DNA of 64,000 nt from Pseudonocardia sp. (GCF_029263155.1 NZ_JAJCYB010000063.1:17491-81490); one strand, 5' to 3'; counted from the first letter of the stretch, positions 8,222-17,003 are shown. Notes: a model not told the origin generated them from the sequence alone. Numbers and translations: made by a program.

Positions 8222-10093
8222 TCAGGCCAGCGACTTCTCCAGCTGCGCGGACAGCGCCGCCGCGAACGCCGCGGGCTCGGCCAGCTCGCCGCCCTCGGCC
8301 AGCAGCGCCATGCCGTGCAGCAGGCGCGCGACCCCGCGCAGCTCGTCGTCGTCGGGACGTTCGGCCTGGGCCCGGGCCAGTCCGGTGACCAGCGGGCTCG
8401 CCGGGTTGAGCTCCAGGATCCGCTTCACCGTCGGCGGCTCCTGCCCCATCGCGCGGTACATCTTCTCCAGTGTCGGCGTGAGGTCCCCGGGGTCACCGAC
8501 CAGGCACGCCGCCGACGTGGTGAGCCGGTGCGACAGGCGCACCTCCTTCACCTCGTCCTCCAGCGTGGTGCCCAGCCAGGCCAGCAGGGCCTCGAAGCCC
8601 TGCTTGGTCTCGTCGTCGAGATCGTCACCGCCGAGGTCGACGTCGCCCTTGGCGATCGAGGTGAGCGGCTTCCCGTCGAACTCGGGGACCATCTCGACCC
8701 ACACCTCGTCGACGGGGTCGGTCAGCAGCAGCACCTCGTAGCCCTTGGCGCGGAAGGCCTCCATGTGCGGCGAACCCTCCAGCGCCACCCGCGAGTCACC
8801 CGTCATGTAGTAGATCGCGTCCTGGCCCTCGGGCATGCGGGACACGTAGTCGCGCAGCGTGGTGGGCTGCTCGGCGTCGTGCGTGGTCGGGAACGAGCAG
8901 ATCTCCAGGATCGCCTGCCGGTTGTCGCCGTCGGAGATCAGCCCCTCCTTGACCGCGCGGCCCAGCTCCGACCAGAACGTGGCGTACTTCTCGGCGTCGG
9001 TGTCGAGCATGGCGCGGACCGTCGAGAGCACCTTCTTGACCAGGCGCTTGCGGATCAGCTGGATCTGGCGGTCCTGCTGGAGGATCTCGCGCGAGACGTT
9101 GAGCGAGAGGTCCGCGGCGTCGACGACGCCCTTGACGAAGCGCAGGTACTCGGGGACCAGCGCCTCGCAGTCGTCCATGATGAACACGCGCTTGACGTAG
9201 AGCTGCACCCCGCGCCGCGAATCGCGCATGAACAGGTCCATCGGCGCGTGCGAGGGCAGGAACAGCAGCGCCTGGTACTCGAACGTGCCCTCCGCGGAGA
9301 GCCGGATCGTCTCCAGCGGCTCCTGCCAGTCGTGGCTGACGTGCCGGTAGAACTCGGTGTACTCCTCGGGCGTCACGTCGCTCTGCGGGCGCGACCACAG
9401 CGCCTTGCGCGAGTTGACCGGCTCGCTCTCGGACCCCATGCGGATGGGCCAGGTGATGAAATCCGAGTAGCGCTTGACGATCCGCTTGACCACGTGCTCG
9501 TCGGCGTAGTCGTGCAGCCCGTCCTCGGCGTCGACGGCCTTGAGGTGCAGCGTGATCGTGGTCCCCTGCGGCGCGTCCGGGGCGTCGGCGACGTCGTAGG
9601 TGCCCTCCCCCGCCGACTCCCAGTGCACCCCGGCCGCCTCCCCGGCCCGCCGGGTGACCATCTCGACCCGCTCGGCGACCATGAAGCTGGAGTAGAAGCC
9701 CACCCCGAACTGGCCGATCAGCTCCGCGGACGCCTCCTCCGAGGACCCGCCGTTCTCCTTGGCGGCCCGCAGCTGTGCGAGCATCTCGGCGCTGCCCGAG
9801 CGGGCGATGGTGCCGATCAGGCCGACGACGTCGTCGCGGCTCATGCCGATCCCGTTGTCGCGCACCGTGAGCGTGCGCGCCTCGGGGTCGGTCTCGACCG
9901 CGATGTGCAGGTCGGAGACGTCGACGTCGAGGTCCTTGTCCTGGTAGGACGCGAGCCGCAGCTTGTCGAGCGCGTCGGAGGAGTTGGAGATCAGCTCGCG
10001 CAGGAAGACGTCCTTGTTCGAGTAGATGGAGTGGATCATCAGCTGGAGCAGCTGACGGGCCTCCGCCTGGAACTCGATCGTCTCGGTCGACAT
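8222..10093 (-). CDS. htpG: Molecular chaperone HtpG (Hsp90)
   Basis: Bacterial Hsp90, an ATP-dependent dimeric cytoplasmic chaperone. It is 623 aa from ATG 10093, close to the normal length; the 1106-aa track ORF is an artefact of an open frame upstream. GHKL ATPase motifs are clear: ELISNSSDALDKLR, DNGIGMSRDD and GQFGVGFYSSFMV, followed by the middle domain (YVKRVFIMDD) and a C-terminal dimerization domain. GAGAGGA lies 10 bases before ATG. Four regularly spaced GTGCAC sites lie in the upstream intergenic space and may be regulatory. Confidence 0.97.
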   Translation of the reverse strand: MSTETIEFQAEARQLLQLMIHSIYSNKDVFLRELISNSSDALDKLRLASYQDKDLDVDVSDLHIAVETDPEARTLTVRDNGIGMSRDDVVGLIGTIARSGSAEMLAQLRAAKENGGSSEEASAELIGQFGVGFYSSFMVAERVEMVTRRAGEAAGVHWESAGEGTYDVADAPDAPQGTTITLHLKAVDAEDGLHDYADEHVVKRIVKRYSDFITWPIRMGSESEPVNSRKALWSRPQSDVTPEEYTEFYRHVSHDWQEPLETIRLSAEGTFEYQALLFLPSHAPMDLFMRDSRRGVQLYVKRVFIMDDCEALVPEYLRFVKGVVDAADLSLNVSREILQQDRQIQLIRKRLVKKVLSTVRAMLDTDAEKYATFWSELGRAVKEGLISDGDNRQAILEICSFPTTHDAEQPTTLRDYVSRMPEGQDAIYYMTGDSRVALEGSPHMEAFRAKGYEVLLLTDPVDEVWVEMVPEFDGKPLTSIAKGDVDLGGDDLDDETKQGFEALLAWLGTTLEDEVKEVRLSHRLTTSAACLVGDPGDLTPTLEKMYRAMGQEPPTVKRILELNPASPLVTGLARAQAERPDDDELRGVARLLHGMALLAEGGELAEPAAFAAALSAQLEKSLA

Positions 10094-10163
10094 GTGGCCG
10101 GGGTCCTCTCGTGCTGGTCGGGGGTTGCGCGGTCTGACGATATCCGCGCCGGCGCGTGGCGCC

Positions 10164-10227
10164 GTGCACACCTCCTGGTCACCGTGCACAGGCCGTGCGG
10201 TGTGCACGCCGGCGGTCAGGTGTGCAC
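10164..10227. promoter_or_regulatory. Four spaced GTGCAC palindromes upstream of htpG
   Basis: GTGCAC occurs at 10164, 10184, 10202 and 10222, with start-to-start spacing of 20, 18 and 20 bases (about two helical turns). The cluster is 70-130 bases upstream of htpG on its promoter side. The regular spacing suggests cooperative binding by a dimeric regulator, but no cognate regulator is identified. Confidence 0.4.
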
Positions 10228-10321
10228 GGCCGGCCGCGGTGCTGCTGCCCACGACCGTGGTCGGCCGCGCCCGCACCGTGGCCGCCGATGAGTTCCCGGC
10301 ATCACCGACGTCAACAGGGGC

Positions 10322-10463
10322 ATGGACACCCACACACTGCGCACCCCCGGCGCCGACCTCGTCTACGACGTCCACGGCCCGCTGCCCACCGCCGGCTTCC
10401 GCGCGCTGGCCTCGCACCTGCCCGACCGCACCGTGGTCGCCTACGATCCGCGCGGTCCCGGGC
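10322..10463 (+). pseudogene. Remnant of an alpha/beta-hydrolase gene
   Basis: The reading frame begins like an alpha/beta hydrolase (HTLRTPGADLVYDVHGP) and continues with FRALASHLPDRTVVAYDPRG, the stretch normally just before the nucleophile elbow. The oxyanion-loop segment usually lying between these two parts is missing. The rest of the gene is gone: the frame runs into the 3' end of the opposing MFS gene. I read it as a doubly deleted fragment, truncated when the MFS end was joined here. Confidence 0.5.
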
Positions 10464-11640
10464 GCGGTGTCGCCGCGACCGCTGCCGTCAGCGCAGCCGC
10501 GATCCCGCCGAGCAGGAACGGCGCGGTCGCGCCCGCCGCAGCGGCGAGCCCGGCGGCGAGGGGCGAGCTCACGACCGTCGCGCCCAGCAGGACCGTGGCG
10601 AACAGGGCCATGACGCGACCGAGTATGTCGGGTCGGGCCCGTTGCAGCTGGGCGAGGACGGTGCTGAGCAGCACGGACCAGCCGAGGCCCGCGACGGCCA
10701 GGCCCGCCGGGGCGAGCGCGGGAGCGAGCCCGACGAGCAGTTGCCCGGCGGCCACCACTCCCGTCGCCGCGGCCGCCGTGCGTGGGTCCGGGCGACCGAT
10801 CACGGCGGCGACGAGGGTCCCGACGAGGGATCCCGCGGTGAACACCGCCAGCGCCGCCCCGATCGCGCCCGCTCCCCCGCCGAGCTGCTCCTGCACGAGG
10901 ATGGGCACGCTGACCTGGTAGGAGAACGTGGTCGTGGCGACGACGGCGAGCACGACGACGGGCCTGCGCAGTGTCGGGGTGTGCCACACGTGGGCCAGGC
11001 CGTCGCGGACCTGCCGCGGCGCGCGGGGCGTGCGCGGGCTGGCCCCGATCGGGAGCGTCGCGAGCACGGCGACGTCGACGAGGAACGACAGCGCGTTGAT
11101 CCCGAACACCACGGCCGCGCCGAACGCCGGCACGAGCAGCCCGCCGAGCGCCGCGCCCAGCGTCATCCCGGCCAGCATCAGCGTCCCGCTGAGCGCGGCC
11201 GCGGCCGGCGCGGCGGCGGCCGGGACGAGCTGCGGGGTCAGCGCGCGCCGGGCCGGGGTGTCGACCGCGTTGACGGTCCCCCAGACCAGGGCGAGCACGC
11301 CGATCACCGGCAGGGTCAGCCGGCCGGTGGCGGCCGCGACGGCGAACACCACGGCGACCAGACCCAGCCCGGCCTCGGCCGCCATCAGCAACGTCCGCCG
11401 GTCGACGCGGTCGGCGAGCGCGCCGCACCACGGTCCGAGCACCAGCGTCGGGAGGAACTGCAGCATCACCACCCAGCCCAGTGCCCCCGGATCCAGCGCG
11501 ACCACGACGGCCGACAGGGCCACGACCTGCGCCCACGAGCACGTGATCGACGGCAGCTGGCCGGCCACGTAGCGCCGGAACGCCCGGCTGCGCAGGGGCG
11601 CGAGCCCGGTACGCAGCGGGGCGTCGGTTGCGGGTGTCAC
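10441..11640 (-). CDS. MFS transporter (EntS/MFS_3-like)
   Basis: Major facilitator superfamily exporter of 399 aa with about twelve helices. The loop 2-3 motif is present as GALADRVDRRTLLMAAEAG. The overall pattern (FRRYVAGQLPS at the N terminus, FGINALSFLVDVAVL mid-protein) matches the MFS_3/enterobactin-exporter group. GTG 11640 overlaps the stop of the MAPEG gene (GTGA), so translation is coupled. Longer track starts upstream are shadows of that gene. Substrate is unknown; coupling to a glutathione-synthetase-like gene suggests export of a thiol conjugate or metabolite, which is inference. Confidence 0.85.
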   Translation of the reverse strand: MTPATDAPLRTGLAPLRSRAFRRYVAGQLPSITCSWAQVVALSAVVVALDPGALGWVVMLQFLPTLVLGPWCGALADRVDRRTLLMAAEAGLGLVAVVFAVAAATGRLTLPVIGVLALVWGTVNAVDTPARRALTPQLVPAAAAPAAAALSGTLMLAGMTLGAALGGLLVPAFGAAVVFGINALSFLVDVAVLATLPIGASPRTPRAPRQVRDGLAHVWHTPTLRRPVVVLAVVATTTFSYQVSVPILVQEQLGGGAGAIGAALAVFTAGSLVGTLVAAVIGRPDPRTAAAATGVVAAGQLLVGLAPALAPAGLAVAGLGWSVLLSTVLAQLQRARPDILGRVMALFATVLLGATVVSSPLAAGLAAAAGATAPFLLGGIAAALTAAVAATPRPGPRGS

Positions 11641-12068
11641 CACAGCGTGAAGACCGCGGCGACGGCCAGCGCGACGCCGAACAGGTACGTGCCCACGGCC
11701 CCGGCCATGCTCGCCGGGCGGTGCTGGGCGAGCGAGCGCGCCGACAGCATCCCGTAGGCGTGCAGCAGCCGCGCCAGCGTGGCGCCTGCGACGAGCGGGA
11801 CGGCCACCCACGCCGGGCTGCCGAACCCCACCACGAGGAACAGCACGGCGAGGTAGGCCACGTACTCGCTGGCGTTGCCGTGCGCGCGCTGGGCGATGAG
11901 CAGCGGGGACGCCGGGTCGGTCGGCATCTGCGACCCGCCGACCTTGGCGGTGACGCCCCGCAGGCGCGAGACGTTGAAGCCGAGCACGAAGAGCATCGCG
12001 CCGAGCACGGCGACGCCGACGACGGCGGCGGCCAGCGACACGGACGAGACTGCGGGCAGGCCGGTCAT
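11637..12068 (-). CDS. MAPEG-family membrane protein
   Basis: Small integral membrane protein (143 aa, four hydrophobic segments) of the MAPEG family, whose members include microsomal glutathione S-transferases. The family pattern RAHGNASEYVAYLAVL is present; the conserved HxNxxE stretch contacts glutathione in characterized relatives. It starts at ATG 12068, overlapping the stop of the ATP-grasp gene by ATGA, and its own stop overlaps the MFS start. Being sandwiched in an operon with a glutathione-synthetase-like enzyme makes a thiol-dependent membrane detoxification role plausible. Confidence 0.82.
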   Translation of the reverse strand: MTGLPAVSSVSLAAAVVGVAVLGAMLFVLGFNVSRLRGVTAKVGGSQMPTDPASPLLIAQRAHGNASEYVAYLAVLFLVVGFGSPAWVAVPLVAGATLARLLHAYGMLSARSLAQHRPASMAGAVGTYLFGVALAVAAVFTLW

Positions 12069-13078
12069 GCCGGTCTCCTCTCGGGAGCGGGTCGGGGTTG
12101 CGCCGGCAGCGCGCCGGCGAGTGCGAGGTCGACGACGTCGGCGCAGAGCGTCCAGCCGAGGAGGGCGTCGGCCTTGCGGAGGCCACCGACGCTGGTCACG
12201 TTCACCTCGATGAGATGACGGCCGATGACGTCGAGCCCGGCGAGGTGGATGCCGTGGCGTCGCAGGGTCGGTGCCAGGCGGGAGCAGATCTCGCGGTCGC
12301 GGTCGGTGACGGGCGCCTCGACCTGCGGGTCGCCGATCCGGAAGTCACCGTCGGCTGCCGGGAAGCGCTGGACGGCGCCGACCGGGTCGCCCGCCACCAC
12401 GAACACCCGCTTGTTGCCCGCGCTCACCTCGCGCAGGTAGGGCTGCAGCACCGCGGCCCGGGTCCCGGCGCGGGTCACGATCTCGACGAGCGAGGCCAGG
12501 TTCGGGTCGTGGCGGTCCAGGCGCAGCACGCCTCGGCCGGCGAACCCGTCGACGGGTTTGACGACGACCACGCGGTGTTCGGCGACGAACGCGAGGACCG
12601 TCGCGGGATCGGCGCTGACCACGGTGTCCGGAGCGAGGTCGGGGTAGTGCAGCGGCAGCAGATGCTCGCTGCAGGCCCGCAGCCCGGCCGGGGCGTTGAC
12701 CAGCGCCGTCCGCGCCGGGTCGACGAGGTCGAGCACCAGGGTCGCGGTGACGAACGCCTCGTCGAGCGGCGGCTCGGTGCGCAGGAAGACGGCGGCGGCC
12801 TCGTCGAGCCACAGCCGGGCGGGCTCGCCGGTGCGGTACCACGGATCGGGGACCGACCAGTGACATCCCCGGGCGGGGACGCTCGGTGCGAGCCACACGG
12901 GGGTGGCCAGGCACCGGGCCCGCCCGTCGACGGCCTCCAGCGCCACCGCGCCGGCCGTCCACACGCGCGCACCACGCTCCTGCGCCGCGTGCATCATGCC
13001 GATGCTGGTGTCCCGCGCCGGATCGAGGCGCTCCAGCGGATCGACGACGAACACCACATCGGCGGTCTCGGGGTGCAT
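12065..13078 (-). CDS. gshB: Glutathione synthetase-like ATP-grasp ligase
   Basis: ATP-grasp ligase resembling bacterial GshB, which joins gamma-glutamylcysteine and glycine. From ATG 13078 it is 337 aa, the normal GshB size; the longer track start adds a low-complexity leader. GshB features include VVFVVDPLERLDPARDTSIG at the N terminus, VNAPAGLRACSEHLLPLHYP (substrate region), VVVKPVDGFAGRGV (ATP-grasp phosphate loop) and HLIEVNVTSVGGLRK near the C terminus. Most actinomycetes use mycothiol instead, so the family call is firmer than the exact substrate. The partner GshA is not in this window. Confidence 0.8.
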   Translation of the reverse strand: MHPETADVVFVVDPLERLDPARDTSIGMMHAAQERGARVWTAGAVALEAVDGRARCLATPVWLAPSVPARGCHWSVPDPWYRTGEPARLWLDEAAAVFLRTEPPLDEAFVTATLVLDLVDPARTALVNAPAGLRACSEHLLPLHYPDLAPDTVVSADPATVLAFVAEHRVVVVKPVDGFAGRGVLRLDRHDPNLASLVEIVTRAGTRAAVLQPYLREVSAGNKRVFVVAGDPVGAVQRFPAADGDFRIGDPQVEAPVTDRDREICSRLAPTLRRHGIHLAGLDVIGRHLIEVNVTSVGGLRKADALLGWTLCADVVDLALAGALPAQPRPAPERRPA

Positions 13079-13204
13079 GCCCGCAGGTTCGCGCGACCCA
13101 CCCGTCCGAACGTCAGTACCGCCACGGAGGAGCGGTACGGAACTTGTTCCCACCCCGTCCCGGGCGGTGGAGCACCTCCGCCCTGACCGCTCTGCCCGGT
13201 CGGA

Positions 13205-14569
13205 TCACGGCCGCGGGCGGCGCGTCCCCGTCACCCGTACCCGGAAGCCGTCCGTCGGCCCGGGTGTCGGGGCCGCCCGGCGGCGCAGCACGTAGCCGGG
13301 CGGGTCGAGGGCCAGGTCGAGCCGGTGGAACAGGCGCGCCGCGGTGAGCGTCATCTGCACGTCGGCGATCCCCTTGCCCAGACAGGTGTGTGGGCCCTTG
13401 CCGAAGGGTGCGTACGCCCCGGGGGTGGCGTGCTCACGGCGCCCGGGGCCGTAGCGGTCGATGTCGAACACGTGCGGGTCGGGGAAGAACTCGGGCAGGA
13501 AGTGCGGCACGGTGATCGCGCAGTACACGGGCTCGCCCTCCCGGATCCGGTAGCCGGCGTACTCGAAGTCGCGGTCGGCCACCCGCGGCTGCGCGACGGC
13601 GATCGGGTAGAGGCGCATCGTCTCCAGCACCGCACCGGTGATCGACGGCAGGTCGGCGAGCGACTCCTCGGTCACCGGCCCGCGCGCGAACAGCGCGTCG
13701 GCCTCCGCGCGCACGCGGTGGAGCACCTCGGGATGCTTCAGCACCGCGTAGACGAGGGAGGCGAGGGTGTTGGCCACCGTGTCCAGGCCCGCGACATAGG
13801 GGCCGGTCAGGGCCAGCACCAGGTCGTTCTCCGCGACGAGCGCCGGGTCGCGGTCGCGGGCATCCATGATGTCGTCGACCAGCGTGCGCCGGTCCGCACT
13901 CGCCGCGGGCCGGGCGCGGTGGTCGCGGATCATCTGCTCGCCGAGTTCCTGGACGCGCGCCTTGGCCCGCCGGTACCTCGGGTGCCGGAGCACGAACTCC
14001 GGGCGCTGCTTCGTGACCAGGGCGTTCAGGATGTACAGGATCGTGGTGCGGATGTCGGTGACGTACTCCAGCGGCGCCCGCCCGGTGAGCAGCGTGCCGA
14101 GCTGGCTGGTCACCAGGTACTGGATCGCGGTGACGACGGGCACCGCCGCCCCGGGTCGCCAGTCCCGGTCGAGGCAGTCGTCGGTGATCGCGACGAGGTC
14201 GTCGAGCCGGCCCCGCAGGGCGTCGCGCGAGTACCCGCGCCGCATCACCTCGCGCAGCCTGCGGTGCTCGGGGCCGTCGACGCCGGTGAGCGTCCGGGTC
14301 GCGCCGTACTCGTCGACGAGCCCCTGCCACACCTCCCGCGACCGCAGGCACGCCTGCCCCTCGCGCGAGCCCATCCAGCGCGCCAGCTCCGGCCCGGCCA
14401 GCACCGTGAGCGTCTGGTTGAGCACCCGCACCCGGAACACCGGCCCGTGCTCGAGGTAGCCGCGGACGAAGCACGCCGCGGGGTCCCGCGCGAGCGCGGC
14501 GACGCTGCCCACCACCGGCAGCCCGCGGACCACGGGGATCCGGTCGTCTGCGACAGCCGATGTGCTCAT
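13205..14569 (-). CDS. Cytochrome P450
   Basis: Heme-thiolate monooxygenase of 454 aa, soluble bacterial type (no membrane anchor). The heme-binding loop is FGKGPHTCLGKG with Cys as axial ligand; the K-helix ExxR is ETMRLYP; the I-helix oxygen-activation region is ALTGPYVAGLDTVANT, where the usual acid-Thr pair is D-T. Start ATG 14569 gives the standard length. The gene is monocistronic with no redox partner adjacent. Its substrate cannot be predicted. Confidence 0.92.
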   Translation of the reverse strand: MSTSAVADDRIPVVRGLPVVGSVAALARDPAACFVRGYLEHGPVFRVRVLNQTLTVLAGPELARWMGSREGQACLRSREVWQGLVDEYGATRTLTGVDGPEHRRLREVMRRGYSRDALRGRLDDLVAITDDCLDRDWRPGAAVPVVTAIQYLVTSQLGTLLTGRAPLEYVTDIRTTILYILNALVTKQRPEFVLRHPRYRRAKARVQELGEQMIRDHRARPAASADRRTLVDDIMDARDRDPALVAENDLVLALTGPYVAGLDTVANTLASLVYAVLKHPEVLHRVRAEADALFARGPVTEESLADLPSITGAVLETMRLYPIAVAQPRVADRDFEYAGYRIREGEPVYCAITVPHFLPEFFPDPHVFDIDRYGPGRREHATPGAYAPFGKGPHTCLGKGIADVQMTLTAARLFHRLDLALDPPGYVLRRRAAPTPGPTDGFRVRVTGTRRPRP

Positions 14570-14666
14570 GTGGTCCTCACCCGCGCCAGCGTGCCGTCCG
14601 CTCGACGTCACGTCCAGGAGCGTCCGCTCCGACGGCGTCCAGTGCCCGCGGGCGCGCGGGTCTCCG

Positions 14667-15083
14667 CTACGCGCCGCAGGATCCGGTGTCGATGTGCAGG
14701 TGCCTCGTGGTGGTCCAGCGGCACAGCCGGATGCCGACGACGACACCGGCGATCGAGGCCAGCGCCGGGAGGTAGCCGCTGCCGACCTGGATGATCGGGA
14801 TGGCCGGGCATCCCCCGGAGATCGCCCAGCCGACGCCGAACAGGGCCGCGCCGGGCACGACCCCGGCGTGGATGCGCGTGGGGGTCCGCCGCACCCGCAG
14901 CACCGCGAAGACCACCACGATGATCGCGACGGCGCCCGCGAAGGCGAGGAACATGCGGAGGTCCTGGAAGGTGAACATGCGGTGCAGCTCGGCGTAGTCG
15001 CCGAACCCGATGTTGGTGACCGTGAAGCCCAGTGCCAGGCCGGCGACGACGTTGGCGAGCAGGATCCCACCCTGGGTCCGCAT
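14667..15083 (-). CDS. YeeE/YedE-family membrane protein (short subunit B)
   Basis: Membrane protein of 138 aa with about four helices, of the YeeE/YedE (Sulf_transp) family whose characterized members import thiosulfate. It retains the family's key motif ISGGCPAIPIIQVGSG, in which Cys sits in the pore. ATG 15083 overlaps the upstream subunit stop (ATGA). The short length implies a half-size subunit that pairs with the next gene, as in many actinomycete split versions. The terminal Cys (DTGSCGA) is unusual. Confidence 0.82.
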   Translation of the reverse strand: MRTQGGILLANVVAGLALGFTVTNIGFGDYAELHRMFTFQDLRMFLAFAGAVAIIVVVFAVLRVRRTPTRIHAGVVPGAALFGVGWAISGGCPAIPIIQVGSGYLPALASIAGVVVGIRLCRWTTTRHLHIDTGSCGA

Positions 15084-15694
15084 CAGATGACCTTCCACAG
15101 CAGGAACGACACGACGACGGCCGTGCCGAAGAACACCGCGGTCGCCACGAGGCTCACCGGGTAGAGGCGCCCGCAGCCGTGCAGGCCGTGCCCCGAGCTG
15201 CAGCCGCCCGCGAGCCGGGTGCCGAAGCCGACGAGCAGGCCGCCGAGGAACAGGACGACGACCATGACCACCGGGTTGTCGGTGACGATCTCGGCGAAGC
15301 CGGGCCCCATGTCGGGGCGGACCTCGAAGCGTCCGGACGTGGCGGCGGCCACGAACCCGCCGAGCAGGATCGAGACCAGGAGGGCGGCCTGGGTGACCAG
15401 CGGCGCCGGGCGCGGCGGGCGCCGCGCGGGCGGGTTCGCCGCCGCCCCGTGCCGCGGCCCGGGCGACACCGGGTACGGGTCGCCGGGCGAGTGCCCGGCG
15501 AGGGCGTCGACCAGGGCGCGCTGGTCCACCTCGTCCCGGGCCCGGCGCCGTTCGAGATCACGCTCCGCGCGCCAGTGCAGGACGCGGTCCCACGCCCCGG
15601 ACACGCCGAAGGATCGGTCGGTCGCCAGCGAGTACGCGATCGTGACCAGTGCGAGCCCGATCGCGCCCGCCCACCACGGCCAGTAGCTGCTCAT
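15083..15694 (-). CDS. YeeE/YedE-family membrane protein (subunit A)
   Basis: Second half-subunit of the putative sulfur-compound transporter, 203 aa. The family motif LAGGCSSGHGLHGCGRL carries conserved Cys and Gly residues expected to handle thiosulfate or persulfide sulfur. Between the first helix and the conserved core lies a charged cytoplasmic segment (ERDLERRRARDE followed by a Pro-rich stretch). It overlaps both neighbours by ATGA, so the three genes form one tightly coupled operon. Sulfur trafficking is the family expectation; the exact substrate is not shown. Confidence 0.82.
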   Translation of the reverse strand: MSSYWPWWAGAIGLALVTIAYSLATDRSFGVSGAWDRVLHWRAERDLERRRARDEVDQRALVDALAGHSPGDPYPVSPGPRHGAAANPPARRPPRPAPLVTQAALLVSILLGGFVAAATSGRFEVRPDMGPGFAEIVTDNPVVMVVVLFLGGLLVGFGTRLAGGCSSGHGLHGCGRLYPVSLVATAVFFGTAVVVSFLLWKVI

Positions 15695-16122
15695 GCGGGG
15701 GTCCTCATCCACTCGGCCAGGCGCGTCCACCACGAACGCGTCGGTCTCGGTTCCTGCACGGCTCGTGGTGCAGGCGCCGGAGGGTCGAACAACGAGCCGA
15801 GCTGCCGATCCCCGTCCGCCGGGACGGGCTCCCGCGGGGGCGCGTGTTCGAACAGCAGGTCGACGAGGGTGGGCGCGCCGCCCGCGGCCCGCCCGCCCGG
15901 CGGGGCTGCGGCTCCCCGGTCGGCCGCGGCACTCTGCAGGTGGTGCGCGTCGTGCCCGTTGGGGAGCAGGCTCAGCGGGACGTACTGCCCCCGCAGCGAC
16001 TGCTGGTAGCGGGCACACCCGCGCCACCCGTCCGCGCTGTCGCAGTAGCAGCGTCGCCATCCCTCCAGGCTGGAGTTGAGCAGGGGGAACAGCGGGCATG
16101 CCGCCGTGTGTGAGCAGGCCAT
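15691..16122 (-). CDS. Cys-rich small protein heading the YeeE/YedE operon
   Basis: Unrecognized 143-aa soluble protein. The N-terminal 45 residues contain a cysteine cluster (MACSHTAACP, RRCYCDSADGWRGCARY) reminiscent of a metal or Fe-S site, while the C-terminal half is Pro/Ala-rich linker ending in a Trp-containing segment (SWWTRLAEWM). Its stop overlaps the start of YeeE/YedE subunit A, implying stoichiometric expression. Inference: a cytoplasmic sulfur-carrier or redox partner for the transporter, analogous in position to TusA/rhodanese partners elsewhere, though no such domain is visible. Confidence 0.6.
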   Translation of the reverse strand: MACSHTAACPLFPLLNSSLEGWRRCYCDSADGWRGCARYQQSLRGQYVPLSLLPNGHDAHHLQSAAADRGAAAPPGGRAAGGAPTLVDLLFEHAPPREPVPADGDRQLGSLFDPPAPAPRAVQEPRPTRSWWTRLAEWMRTPA

Positions 16123-16208
16123 GTCTGTCCGATCCGGTCAGGTCGGGCCCGGGGTCGACCCGAGACGTGGTGGAGGTCGGTGTCGCAGGGGCGTCGGCAC
16201 CTCGTGAC

Positions 16209-17003
16209 TCATGGCGCGTCCCCGCGTCCCGCCCTGGATCCGATGTCGATCGTCGACGGTCCGACCCGGCCGCGCGGCCGCGTGACGCCGCCGTCGACGA
16301 CCGCAGCGGAGGCGCGCCGCTGCCGCGGCACGTCCGCCGTTCCGGTCGCCGGGCTGCGGGCGGTGTCCGCGCGGTGCAGGTCGGCGAGGCAGGAGCGGAG
16401 CATCTCGGCGTGCTCGACGCCGCTCCGGTCGCAGTCCTGCAGGGCCGCCATGACGACGTCCCGGGCCATGGCCGTGTCGCCGGCCGCGGCGAAGGTGAGC
16501 CCGAGCCCGAGACGGGTGGTGAGGGTGTCGGGGTGGGACGGCCCGAGGACGCGGTTGCGCTGGGGCGCGACCCGGGAGTACAGCCACAGGGCCTCGGACA
16601 GCCGCCCGGCGAGCCGATGCGTGGTCGCCACCGCGTCACGGGCGGCGAGGGTCCGGGCGTGCTCGTCCCCGAACACCCGCTCGCGGCGGTGCAGGTTATC
16701 GATCATGAGGTGCACGCCGGCCTCGTCCCGCCCACCCATCACGAAGGCGACGGCGAGGTTGCCCTCCACGACGAGGGTCGCGGGATGCTCACCTCCGAGC
16801 AGCCGCCGGCAGTCGTCGAGCAATCGCTCCAGCGCGATCACCGCCCGGTCCGGCCGCCCGGCCGCCAGGTGCTCGGCCGCTGCGCCGTTCCGGTCGGCCA
16901 GCTCGGCCTGGTCGCCGACGCTCCGGCCGCCGTCGGCACCGCCCCCGTGCGGGACGACGGCGGAGCGGCTTCCGGGCCATCGGGTCGACCGGCGGGCTGT
17001 CAT
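16209..17003 (-). CDS. Tetratricopeptide (kinesin-light-chain-like) repeat protein
   Basis: Cytoplasmic protein of 264 aa containing two to three TPR units of the kinesin-light-chain type. Examples are LLGGEHPATLVVEGNLAVAF and LGPSHPDTLTTRLGLGLTFA, each with the LGxxHPxTL signature. The C-terminal 60 residues are Arg/Gly-rich and probably disordered. ATG 17003 is preferred because AGGAG lies just upstream. Such repeats mediate protein-protein contacts and are common in actinomycete AfsR/SARP-like signalling proteins, but no effector domain is present, so this may be a stand-alone or shortened version. Confidence 0.6.
   Translation of the reverse strand: MTARRSTRWPGSRSAVVPHGGGADGGRSVGDQAELADRNGAAAEHLAAGRPDRAVIALERLLDDCRRLLGGEHPATLVVEGNLAVAFVMGGRDEAGVHLMIDNLHRRERVFGDEHARTLAARDAVATTHRLAGRLSEALWLYSRVAPQRNRVLGPSHPDTLTTRLGLGLTFAAAGDTAMARDVVMAALQDCDRSGVEHAEMLRSCLADLHRADTARSPATGTADVPRQRRASAAVVDGGVTRPRGRVGPSTIDIGSRAGRGDAP

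Noticed and set aside
8222-11542. 1106-aa HtpG fusion protein
   Set aside because: The extra 480 residues are a frame shadow of the MFS gene and intergenic DNA. HtpG has a normal ATG with Shine-Dalgarno at 10093.
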